From Bombus terrestris (Eukaryota; Arthropoda; Insecta; Hymenoptera; Apidae), in the NCBI RefSeq assembly GCF_910591885.1, contig NC_063277.1, positions 16,579,164 to 16,643,163 of the forward strand: DNA of 64,000 bases, in the 5' to 3' direction. Made by a program: the position numbers and the translations under genes. The notes under the pieces are model-generated. The model made no database searches. It was given only the letters and a program-made list of their open reading frames with translations, and had not been told where the DNA came from. The number at the start of each line of letters is the position of its first letter. Positions within the stretch are counted from its first letter, which is position 1. Shown here one piece after another: positions 50,001 to 61,688 of this stretch.

Positions 50001-53000
50001 GAGGCATCGAATCGGGTCATCTTTAGTCGGTTAACTTCTATTCGTGGTATTAACTCCGACACTTACGATCGTATCGAGCATTATCGGAGATAATAAAGCG
50101 ACTCATCGATGAAACTTTCCCAGTAACACCGTTAAAACGATTACCGGTTAGAACTTTTCGAACGTTTCAGTAGTTGCTGCTTTTCCCTCCCGATTTCCTT
50201 CTAAATCCCTTGAATGCCAATTTTTAAAAATCGTTAGAATAATTTACAGATTCTTTCGTCGAGGTAACAAAGATTTATTGGAAAGATAAATACTTCAGGA
50301 AAGCCTGATTTGTAAATCGACGATATTTCTCTATTTCCGCTGACTTTCGCGACTACGTTGCTAAGAAAATGATATCCGATACTGTAAATTAATTGAAAGA
50401 AACAAATTATACATACGTTGAAATTTCTACGACGCGAAATTGTCCCCTAAAACGGTTAATTTCGATCTTCGTCAAAAGTATCGATAATCGTATCAGTCAA
50501 TTCATTAACATCTAGTAATATTCTAATTATCGAATGTCAGCTACAGTTCCGTCGCTGAACGAATATAGCCAGCGATATATCCTTTAAGATGCTAAAATTC
50601 TCTAGAGATTATGTTTGAATAAATTTACAGACTACATAAATCTAATTAAGCAACGATAGTGTGGCACGAGTCGACGGCTTCAGCCTTCGAACGATTTCAT
50701 TAATTAGTCGAACGATAGCGAGCCACTCTGTCTTCTTTATTTATCGTGCTGCACCGTGTCCAATCTATTTTGACCATTCATCATGGAACGTAGGAGGGAC
50801 AACTGGAACAATAATAATTATTAGCATCGTCCCGTGGCTAGCGTCCATCCCTTCCTGCTTTAATTCTCGAGTATCCCTGGTCGACCGTGGCTCGATGAAT
50901 AATTGCAGGACTCTCGAGGAGCACGCACGTGCTTGCGTGCGCAAGAAACACGGGCGCGTGTTACAAGTGCATCCTCGAGAGTTGGCTGCTTATAATTGCG
51001 TCTCCGTCGAGCAGAAAGAAACGGAAAAGGGGTGAAAGGATGCAGATTATTATTAAACGGAGGAAAGAAGATGGAAGGGAATGGGTGAGCATCGCGACCG
51101 GGTTCAAGTGCCAAAATCAATAGAAATCGGGGACGAAAAAAAAAAAGGTGGAGCCGCGAGAGGATTTTTGGCACGTGTGGTGTGACGCGCTGGCAGTCGC
51201 CAGGATCGCAATTAACAGGAATTTTGGCAACATTACGCGCACTGCCGGACATTGTCGTGCTCGATTTCGGTTATTGCGGTACGATTAAAGATTTTTTCGT
51301 TCGATGCGTAGCTTTGCAGGTTTTTATATGGATCGTTGGCTGGGAAATTTGTGGCAACGTTTGGCAGAAAGTGCGTTTTTGCGAAAATATTCGACGTAAA
51401 CAGATTTGGTAAAGTACGGAAACAATAGAAGCAGATAGTCGACTAAATATTTGCTAGGACGCTTCGGTATCGTTTAAAACAGAGAAATTGATACGAATTT
51501 TCAATATTGCCGCGCCGATTCCCGTTCTCCGATCGTACATTCAATTAAAACAACGAGTTATTCTGTAATAAGGCTCGTTGCTATACGCTTCCGAGAAGAA
51601 TATTGGATGGGATGTTTGCAAACATCAGGAAAGAATCGGTTTTAGAATTTCCCTAGATGAAGATTTCTGCCGAAGATAAAGTTAAATTTAAGCAATGGCA
51701 AAGATTTTCTCGAAAGTTTTTGACATCGGATGTTCAGCAAATTAGATATTCCAGTTACGGGATCAATATGATCGAACCGGAAAGTAGTCAACTTCCGCCT
51801 AAATGGAGAAAAGTTTTCGTCTCTTCTCCGCCGAGGATTCGTATTGATTTCCTCAAGGTTCAGTCTTCTAATTGTGTGTCAGTATTCCAGTGGAGCAGAT
51901 GGTAAATCTGGCACGCAAAACAAGAAAGTATTTTATTATGCGATCGTAAGTTTGGCGGCTCTTAGCTTTGCTTTCCGGATTATAACAAGTTTTCATCTCT
52001 CTTTTTCTTCGCAAACTCTATAAAATCGCTAATTAATATTATCGCGTGTAATTGCCTTTTGCAAGAAGCTTTAGGATTTATCTCGCCCCCTCCTTTTAAA
52101 CCATTAGTTCAGAGTTATAAGTAGCTGTTATAAGTATCCTAGAACTTTGGCATTATCTTCATCTCATCTATTTCGTTGTTAATTTTATGAAGTTATTAGC
52201 TGATATTGTGTAAGATTTATTAAAGATGCTGCATCCTTGTCATAATACGATCTTATAAAAATAATTCTCTATATACGTTATATTTATATAATAACTATAT
52301 AACGAGATAGGTTCCAAGCCACTTCCCTGTACATCACAATCAATCCTTAAGTATTAAGATACATGCTAATTTTATTCGTACAAAACACCTTACCTAAATG
52401 TATTAGATTGTGACACAATATTCGACTATTACTAATCTTCCATATGGCGATAGTACAGGTTATCACTGATTACAGCGCAGCAATTTCAGACTTCGTTTGG
52501 AACTTGTTACTTAGCTTCTATCAAATCACGCTTTACCGAAGTTAGACTTAACTGTGGGCTATTTAATTTAATTTAATTTTCTCGTACTCAACCACCAATA
52601 ACCACCGTACCATTGTAAAATTCGTTGCTATAACAGCAAACAAGAAAGTTTTACCGTATTCGCGACAAAAATTCTACATGTCCCAAACAACACCCCTCGA
52701 TCTCCTCCAAAGTTCAAAACCCTTTCGCCGTGTCTTTTCCCCCTATATCATACCGCTATCTATCAAAAACCAGTGCTGTTTCTACTCCGAAGACGAGTGC
52801 GGGGATACACGATCGTCACGATTGGTCGTGTTCTAACGATCGTTAAAATTAATGACGCACGGCAAGGTGTCCACGTGGCGACAGGAAAAACGAGTCAATG
52901 AAATACTCCAGAACGCTAGAGGAGAACGATAGTTGACGTTTTTCCACGTGACAGGCTGGAGTCTGCAGCTTGTAAGCTTCGCGTTGAATCGAGTTGCGAA

Positions 53001-55747
53001 TCGAATCGGAGGGTTGAACGGGCCCGACGAAAAGCAGAAACGGCGACTATGTCATAAGTCACCGTCGACGACTGGTCTATCGATGGTCCGTGCTGATGTC
53101 GCGTCTGTGTATCTTTTCCCAGGAACTCAGTTTCGCCACGCAGTTTCTCTCTGTCATTGGCCATTTGCTCGTCCGTGACGGGTTCATCCGAATTTCCTCT
53201 GTATCCTGAACACGCACCAGGATACAATAGTCCAGGGGCTGTTAGGGTCTGCTGCTATTATTAGGAGTTAACAAAATGTGAATCGATTGCAGATTGATGA
53301 CTATGAGCTTGATAGATCGTAGTAGGTTCGGGCGCCTTTCGAACTTTCTTTCTGGACGGTTTATTTTCAACAATGGGGGAGGAACGTGCGTCGAGTTTGA
53401 ATCGTATAACACGCAAAGGTGATCGCTGTTTTATGGACTGAAGTTTCGGTTAGTTTTCGGGAGCGGAAAGACGGGGAACTTTTAGGCATCTTTCCTTATT
53501 TTCGACGATTTCCTTCATAGTTCTTAGGTATTTCTCAAACGGGAACACATTGCAGGAGACAAATATCGCTGTTTCGTGCAACAACGGAACGATTAAGTGT
53601 TTTTGTTTCGTCTTATTCTCATTCGTCTCTGTTATTTTTTAACATCGAGCAAGATCGTGTTTTAGAAACTTCTTGATATTCTAAAAGCTTTGCACTCGAT
53701 GTTGAAAGAGCCATTGTCTAACTCCAATGGTCCCCTTTTGTGCCCTAGAAATCAACAATATACATAATAAGATATAGAATACGTAGAAGAAACGTATGGC
53801 GTCTAATAAATTTTAACGCAATAAACAAATTGTAAGTGGATTATTTCGCTAAAGCGGAAAAGTGACCCATTTGCCACCCTATTCCTTATCGAATTAGTTG
53901 GATAACAACGATTATTAAATTCGACGAAGGCGGAACAACGGTAACCGGAAGTCGTTTCGCGTTCGTTATTATCGACAAAAGCGTCTCTGAGGTCTAACGA
54001 TAGACAGAACATAGCGAATTTTGTGGCACGCGGAGGACGGGGATGACAAATCCCGATATCATCGTGGGAAACGAAAATAGAAATTAGGAAAGTCCCTGGT
54101 AACGGTGACGCATCGTTTCTATAGTCGAAGTTTCGTAAACTGCTGGTTGGTTGAAAAAGTAGAAACGTCGCGAGTCTCGTAAAACTTATTTACTGAAAGG
54201 ACAGTTTAAACGGTTTTTACTGTTGTTCGTGTGCGAGATACACGTGTCGATGAAACGTGAGCGCGCGATGGTGTACACGTACTTGAACGAAACGGTGTCG
54301 GTTTTACGCTGGCCAAAGTGGATTGCCGATTTATTAGATCGCCCCTGGCGATTTTCCTCGACATTATTATCACGCGATTACGCTTATCGGCTACTCGATT
54401 TAAGTATATCGAGTGTATGACGGTAGCTACGATGACGGAAATATGATTAGAGTAAAGTTGGGGAAAGTTGTTAAAATTTTACTTTGTCTGCTTACTTAAA
54501 AAGGTAGGTGCGGTCGTGGTTCGTGAAAACTACGAATTCTCGAGTTGCAGAAGTTCAGTGTGTTATAAAAATGGAAAACTAGATTTACTTACGCGAAGCT
54601 GATATTCAGAATACCTGAATAGCCTAGTTTGCAATTTTAGTTGTTAATGTGCTATTAATCTACTTCGTTTGGTTTTAGGATTAACCTTTCCCTATGTTAG
54701 TTTAGATATCGTGATATATTGACACGTTTTCTACATTAACAATACAAATCTTCCCGAAGAAAGTCCATCTGTTTTTAAACAAAATATATATCTTTGAACT
54801 TGACAGATTGTTCCACTTCTTACCAATTCCACATTAAATTCCGTGCCAAACGCTGTTTCTGGCACGAAAATCAGAAAATCGATAACATCGGGCATATCAT
54901 ATCCTTCCACGTGTTCTTCGATTGAAATGTTGCGAGTAATCGATAATTAATTGGTAACTATAAATATATTGCGACGATGAATGACTGTCACGACTAACGA
55001 AGAAAATGCAACGACTTTATAGTTAGTCAGAGATAGCAAAACTCTTTCAAGGCACAAAAGTAGATTAAAAATGATTAACTTAAGCTAATTCCAAAATTTA
55101 AAATTTCTAGATTTTTCTCGCAGAATCTCAGTCGCTCAGAGTCTCATTTTTAAACGGCACGATTCTAAACTATTCGTCAAGCTTTTACCTCACGACCACG
55201 AAATATTCCCCCGCGAAACTCTCAAACGGTCCACCTCAATCTCCCACCACTTCTCCGTGAACAACGAAGCGAAATTAAAGACCTATTAATCGTTTCCTCA
55301 AGTTTTCAACGCCGCCGTGGCAGATAACGTTGTTCATCACGCGGCAGGCACATGGAACTTCCGGTTGCGTTTCCCGCAAGCGGACGAAAACAATTAATCG
55401 CCGCAAGACGGCGAACGATAATTTAGTTTGCTTACTTGCTCCGGAGCTATATCCCGGTTATAATCCGGCGATACGAGGAGTTCACGCCACGGATCGAATT
55501 ACGCTTATGAATATTAATTAGACAGGGAATCGCTTCGTTTAGAATCGACCATACGGCTTTCCATACATCCGGAGGACGCGATCCGACGAAATGGATTTGT
55601 CTCGCGATAAACGACTGTTGCAACGAACGCCTGGCCGTTTTGTCAACTTCGAAAATGGTCAGAGAACTGTTGTGTCAACCGGTCGTTTCCAGTTGGAAAA
55701 ATCGAGGCTTACTCGAGGGATTCGGTCGCTCGAATTTTCCTTTTTTC

Positions 55748-55751
<4 letters not shown>

Positions 55752-55778
<27 letters not shown>

Positions 55779-55798
55779 CTTCTCTCTCTTTCTCTCTA
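55752..55798. repeat. (CT)n microsatellite
   Basis: An almost uninterrupted CT run with a CCTT break, ending TTTCTCTCTAGG. It causes the Ser-Leu or Arg-Glu repeats in the overlapping frames. Confidence 0.95.
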
Positions 55799-56144
55799 GG
55801 CTACGAAATACGGAGCGGCTTTGGTAGGACGGTTGGAGGATTCGTTTATCCCAATTCTGTAGGGTATTTGTTTTATTAAACAGGTTTCGTAACTGGGCAA
55901 GAGTTGATATTTTGTGGAAAGTTCGTAATCCTAGTGAACGATTACGACGGCTTACTTCGTTCGAGATAGATGTAATGGAGTTTGCATTGTGTTTCTGGTT
56001 TGTTGTTTGCCAGCGATTCCTGTCAGATTCGAGCGTAGTATATTTAATAATTTCGTTATTCATTAGATTGTGTTGTATACTTATAGTGTACATTATATTT
56101 CTTTTCTAAGGACTGTAACCATCGAAGCAGATTTTTAAGGATCC

Positions 56145-56502
56145 TTAAAGTAATTTATTCCTTTTTTGCTCCCCCTTTTTTTTTTTTTTTTTTGATGAAA
56201 AGCAATTATAGATAGGGTGAAGAAATTTTATACGAAATGTTGCGTTGAATATTACCAACGTGGAAGTAGGTACTTTGGTATGGATAGTACCGAAATACGG
56301 TATATTATCAGGATCAGTTGAAGGTACTAAACAGACTTCGTAATTTACATTTCCCAACGATTTTTTAGAGTCGTTCTTGCTGAAGATTTTATTGCAGGTT
56401 ACGTGCCGTTTCTATTCGTTTTAACTTCTTTAATTTACTTTATAAACGAAGAGGCGAATCTCTCTTTTTTCTGTAGTATTTTTTTTTTTTTTTTTTTTTT
56501 TT
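56145..56502 (-). repeat. Two poly(T) runs flanking a minus-strand open frame
   Basis: Runs of 18 T (56176-56193) and 24 T (56479-56502) lie 285 bp apart. Read on the minus strand, an open frame after TAG 56414-56412 (KRHVTCNKIFSKNDSKKSL... PSTDPDNIPYFGTIHTKV...) runs into the first poly(A) and ends at 56145. A run of Lys made by poly(A) suggests retroposed cDNA ends, but there is no AATAAA and no recognised protein. Confidence 0.3.
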
Positions 56503-56934
56503 ATCAAAACGTAAATTTAAAAAATCGACATAAAGTTAAACGTATGAAAGCCGGGCAACGAGAGATCGTAGAATAAGCGATGAAAATGGTAACAAAAATG
56601 GTAACAGAGCAGAAATTGCTTGAATTTTACATAGAAGAATCACGCAATCCCTTCGCACGACGTCGAAATCAGCAATATTGCATAAAATTCCCATGATTTC
56701 GAGACGTATAACGATATCTCTTGTAATCGTGTCGCATGAACTTTTTCTTAGATAATAATCTCGAAACTCGACTATTTTTCCACCTCCGTGTCGTTCGATA
56801 ATTAGTCGGCGCGAAAGTTCGATCTTGATGCGAAAGGAAAACGGAAGTCCTTCAACTTTATCCATAAATTATCGGAATGAAACATTTCATTTTGATTTAT
56901 TTCTAATTTCTTCTTCTTCTTCTTTTTTTTACAG

Positions 56935-56991
56935 GAGATCGAGCGAATTCACGCAAAGGCAGAAAGGATCATTGAAGTCAACGAATATTCG
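56935..56991 (+). other. Candidate 57-bp internal exon of the plus-strand gene
   Basis: It has a near-ideal acceptor (TTCTTCTTCTTCTTTTTTTTACAG) and a strong donor (TATTCG|GTGAGTC). Its length is a multiple of three. Two frames are open, one reading EIERIHAKAERIIEVNEYS (Glu/Arg-rich, helix-like). It has no ATG. Either it is a second 5' UTR exon, or it codes and the start lies in an exon I did not recognise. The product is unknown. Confidence 0.55.
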
Positions 56992-58604
56992 GTGAGTCTT
57001 TTAATTGGTTTCTTCTTTTAATTGGTTAATTGGATATCAATTCAATTTGTTAAATGTTTAAAGGATATTCATTGTTTTTGTATGTTCCATACTTTTTCTA
57101 TACATTTCTTTCACTGAATAGCTTCACTATAAGTAACAAAAATTCGTCATATATCTAAGATACAATCGTTTATTATAAATATTCGTCTCTTGATAACAAT
57201 TAATTACAAGAGAAACTAAAATTCGTTCTATATTTAAGACAGGAACAGTTACAAGTATCCGTACTATTCTTTGACAATTTCCCTCAAAACTTCCGCAGAT
57301 TGAAATTACTAAACGGCTGGAACAGAGCTTCGTATTTTCCTAACTCGCATCGATTTCTGCATCGTTTTCCTTCGGAACGTTCGAAATTATTTCTGTCCTA
57401 TTTCAATTCTATTTTCCCGGTGCTGCAGCTCTTTATCCCTTCCTTATAAGCTCGCGAAGAATCTACCGCCTACTAAAGCTAAACGCCTCGATTTCCCGGC
57501 AATATTCGCGATAATAGTCGCGACAACTAGCCATTGCGAGAAGCATTCGCAGCGTGGAGTCTCATTCATCCTGCGTTTCAATAACCATCGAACCCATTAA
57601 CGAGCCGACACCAGCCGGTGTCTCTGGCTGTTTTAAACAGCAAATTCATCTCGACGATACGGTTCGTTTCGATTGCCCGTCGAACGAAGAAGCCCATAAC
57701 TTCGCGGCTCGTTTCCCTATCGCGAGCGCTCGGTGACGATTTTACGAATGAGAGGGCGAGGAGAGTTGCACGCAGCGGCGAAATTGCTCGATTCTCCTTC
57801 TGTCGTTATTGTTTCCCATCGGCGAGAAAAGCGATCGGGGGAAAAAAAGGAAGGAACGAGCCACGAAACATCTGGCGTCGCGAGGAAATCAAATTTCCAG
57901 TGCCTTTGCCTGACTTCTGTGCTAATTTCTCCTTTCGTAACTCGATAAAATCACCACGATGAAAGATCCTAACCCCGATTACGGACTCAGCGTGATTTTT
58001 TTCTCTGTCGGAAGTTCTATCATTGATGTCAAAGGTGTTTTAGCTGTTACGATGATTGACAGATACGTGGGGGTTAGTTCGGGGATGAAACGGTTTGTTG
58101 AATAGTAAATTTGGTCGCGATGGTTGGGGGCAAGCAGAGTGGCTTTGATACTTTTGCTTTGTACGTAATTTGATCTATTTTAATGGGATAGGTACTTTGT
58201 GCACGATTTATTGTTATTATCGTTATTATTCGTTTATGTTCAAAAACAAAATTAGAGACAATCTCACTCTGCATGGTTTACTGTAGTTAATTGTACGATG
58301 GTTGAATACAAAAAGGTTTGTAATAATAAAGGTAGGGATGATTGTTAGATTAACAGTAAAAATTCATTTCAATTATGCGATTGTTCAGCTACGTGCACCT
58401 GTCAGGTATCACTGTTCATCGAACGAAGCATCGAGTGAAGCCAATATGATGTCAAAGTAACGTGTAAAATATATTAAAAATGCTCGGTTTTACATAGTTT
58501 TGATTTTTGAAACGCTGGATTCTGCAACTTCAATCTCGCATTTCCAGATGTTACGTATCGCAAAATACAGAATCGCGGACAAAAAAGTAAATAATTTTTG
58601 TAAA

Positions 58605-58728
58605 GTAATTCGATATAAATGTAAATAATAACAATGATAATTACATTTAAGTATAACGATTTAATTTAATTGTAATAATAATAATTTATTAAAGGTAATA
58701 ATTATTTACAAGCATATTACCGAATTGC
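58605..58728. repeat. AT-rich imperfect inverted repeat
   Basis: GTAATTCGATATAAATGTAAATAAT on the left matches the reverse complement of ATTATTTACAAGCATATTACCGAATTGC on the right at about 80%, around a very AT-rich centre. It may be a decayed MITE; low sequence complexity weakens the case. Confidence 0.35.
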
Positions 58729-61199
58729 ATTTAAACAACTTGTTCACCATCATTTGTTTTTGATTATTATTGATGCAGCAACTATTTGATTAGAGTACAG
58801 ATTCAAAATAATTTAAAATAAGTGCTCGTGCAGTTCCAGTTATTAACAAACATTTAATTAACCAGAACAAACGAATATATCAAGATAAATTGAAATTGTA
58901 TATTGTTTATAAACAAAAAGTTCACATTAAAATACACATACATTTTTCATTTTCTCAATTTTTTCAAGGAATGAACTTATCCCACTTTCAAACTAAACGG
59001 CCCATTTAACAAATCGATCTTCACTCGTTCACATACACAAAATAATATGTTGGACAGCCTCCTAACTTAAATTTTCAAACAAACGCTTCAACTAAAACAC
59101 TCTCGCTCATCCTTCTCATTCGTATTCTTTCCCTCTTTCGACAAAATCGAACGAACGCTCTCTCGCCTATTCTTTCACCTGAAAACCATGTCGCAAATAC
59201 GATTTATCGACTCGTATCGAAATCGAACGTTATCTGAAGCTCACCGGTTACACTTTCTGGAAAAAAAACTACGCGGCTTCCTCTATCCGTCGTTGATTGG
59301 AAATGTTTGTCTCGTGATCGAACGGTCGTCGAGTTGAAAGGCTCTCGGCTGCTTAAAAATGTTTGCCGTGGAAATATTCGAATCGATCTTTCCGCTATGA
59401 AGTTTTAGAGGGAATTGTCCATGGAAAAGAAAACTCGAAATGTGCGAGAAGAGCAGGAACGATAACAAAATTACCGATGTTTGAGAATATTTCTCGCGCG
59501 AATTCCAGCCGACCGCGTTCTGTGCTCGCCAGGCTTTCTTCATTTCTGCAGTCCTTTCTTGGGACCTGAAACGTGGTTCTGATCGAATGACACGTCCTCG
59601 TGGCTCGCAATTACGCGCAGCTACGCGAAGTTTCTCGGATATTGGAAGCTCGTTTTCGATAAAACGAACGGTTAACCTGTCACCGACGTCTTTGCATGGG
59701 TGACACATGAATTTTCGAGCCGGGAAATTTTTTCCAAGCTTTACAGTTTACTATTTCAATTTATTATCTTCACGAGTATAGTTCCTTGTAACATTTACGA
59801 CTTGAGAATTATAAAAAGAAAGAAGGAAAATTGAGGGAGAAAATTGAAGTAAAAGAAGAGGATGTTATAGAATAAACTTTTCTTCCAGAATGTTTCGTGT
59901 GAATTTAATCAATCTTCAAATAACTTTGATTCTCTTCGTTACAATCGAAGAAAAATTTAATTACAGTGGCATAATTAATATTAAAATCTAATTGTGAATG
60001 ATTATTGGCTTAAACGTATTAAAGAGGTAAAGAAAAATCGTGACCATATGACTATACACGTAACGTAAATTTATATGTTTGAGGTGGCTTGCGACAGGAA
60101 GATGTAGTATCATTTTCTACAAATTGATTTTACATTTGTGAATGAAAAGCTTCAGGCATCCGTTTGTTTCTATTTTTTCTGCTTTTATTATATTTTTTTC
60201 TCTGGTTTTGAAATATTGCTACACGTGACAGGTTTTTCATCTCTTGTTATCATCTGACCCAAAAATGTTGCGCGAAGTTGTCAGCCGGACAATAAATTGC
60301 GGACTGAAGTTTCACACAGCCCAGTTTTGTTCCGATAATTCATGTTATGTCGGCGGGTCCGCGGCTTTTACTACCTTCCCGAACATTCCCAATTATCCTT
60401 GTAATCTTCTCTTCAATTTACATAAGGCTAATTTCGTGAATCATTTTAAATCAGTGTCTCGAGAATAAGGATACATTTATTTACTTTTTTATAATTTCAA
60501 GAAATCCAAGATATGAAAGTTTCTAAACGTTGCATTTATTTTTCCAAATCTACAAGACATATAACTTATTGCAAATTTTTATTCATCCGAAACGGTTACA
60601 ATATTTACGTATAAGAATTATCTATCAGATAACAATCTAGTAATGTTCTTATAACGCTCCTTAAAACGTAACGGAAAGAACAACGAATTTATTGCAACAT
60701 AATAATTAATTTGATCCAAGTATATTAGATTTAAAAAATATTTCTTGGTACTTTTGTACGATTACAAAAGTTTGATACTACGAATACGTAACGTAGATGT
60801 TGATAAAAAAATGCTATATCGAAAAATAAGGGTATGTGCAAATGGTTTTTGCAGTCAATATAAATTTCTATTTTCAAAAGAATTGTGAAGTATCTTCTAT
60901 ATGAGCGTGATTTCATCGATTGACATTTTGGTTTTCTGACCAACTTGGCACGTTACCTTTCGGCTAGTTTATTCTTCACCATCGATCATCCAGATAACGA
61001 AAATAGCCTCCTTCACATATCGACATCAGCATTATCTACAAACTTCGATTCACAAATAATCAAATTTTCCAAAGGTCAAGAGGATAACTAGCGTTGAACA
61101 GAAATTAAAAAACTCTTTACTCGCTACTTGTCTTTTAAATAATAAATTACGTTAATGTACTCAGAAGCTGCTAACACTCATATATTTTCGTTATGAGCA

Positions 61200-61216
61200 T
61201 ACACACACACACACAA
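61200..61216. repeat. (AC)n microsatellite
   Basis: About eight uninterrupted AC units. Confidence 0.9.
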
Positions 61217-61480
61217 GTCGAAAAATTCCAGTTCCATGCAAAAACACGCCGATTCCCAGTACTCTTTGCCAAGCTGCAGCAAAACTTTCGATTGCTTCCG
61301 GCTTGAAGAGCGACATTTTTCGACTCGTTTCCGGAAACAAGTCCCTGAACTTCCGCTAACACTGTTCCGTGAACATTGTTTCTCTAAAAATCAAGCAAAT
61401 CGACTCGATGTATCATTACAAACCAATTTTGTATTATATTCGTCGCTTATGGTTAGAGCGAGAACGTTTATACTCATATA

Positions 61481-61688
61481 GGTTGTCCGAAAAGTGTCTT
61501 TCTTTTACAGACACGTCTTTTACAACGATGCGACTTTATACAAACGTGAATCCTAATCTGTCGAACGTTGTGATCTTTATTTTGATAGAACAAAATGGAT
61601 CGTACGTAATTCGATAAAATAATATAAAACGGAAAATGTTGTGCGTCCATTATTTCCTTATAAAACGAAAGAAACTTTTCGGACGACC
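61481..61688. mobile_element. Mariner-derived MITE, 208 bp
   Basis: Terminal inverted repeats GGTTGTCCGAAAAGTGTCTT and (reverse complement of the right end) GGTCGTCCGAAAAGTTTCTT match at 18 of 20. The element is flanked on both sides by TA (61479-61480 and 61689-61690), the mariner/Tc1 target duplication. GGTTGTCCGAAAAGT is typical of mariner ends in insects. The inside is too short for a transposase. It is a non-autonomous internal-deletion product that could only have moved with a source element elsewhere in the genome. Confidence 0.85.

Larger units (their letters stand above)
11203..56934 (+). other. Very long first intron (about 45.7 kb), CpG-rich
   Basis: No coding exon with recognisable protein similarity and good splice borders was found on either strand. 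Frames of 60-190 codons are scattered evenly on all frames, lack family motifs, and often overlap each other. Long 5' introns like this typify insect developmental or neuronal genes with many enhancers. The subregions 11,210-13,530, 18,975-22,440, 22,500-27,830, 28,400-43,670, 44,100-55,750 and 55,800-56,175 hold no gene I can support. Repeats within it are listed separately. Alternative promoters are possible, e.g. TATATATAA near 20,503 and TATTTAAG near 41,474. Confidence 0.5.
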
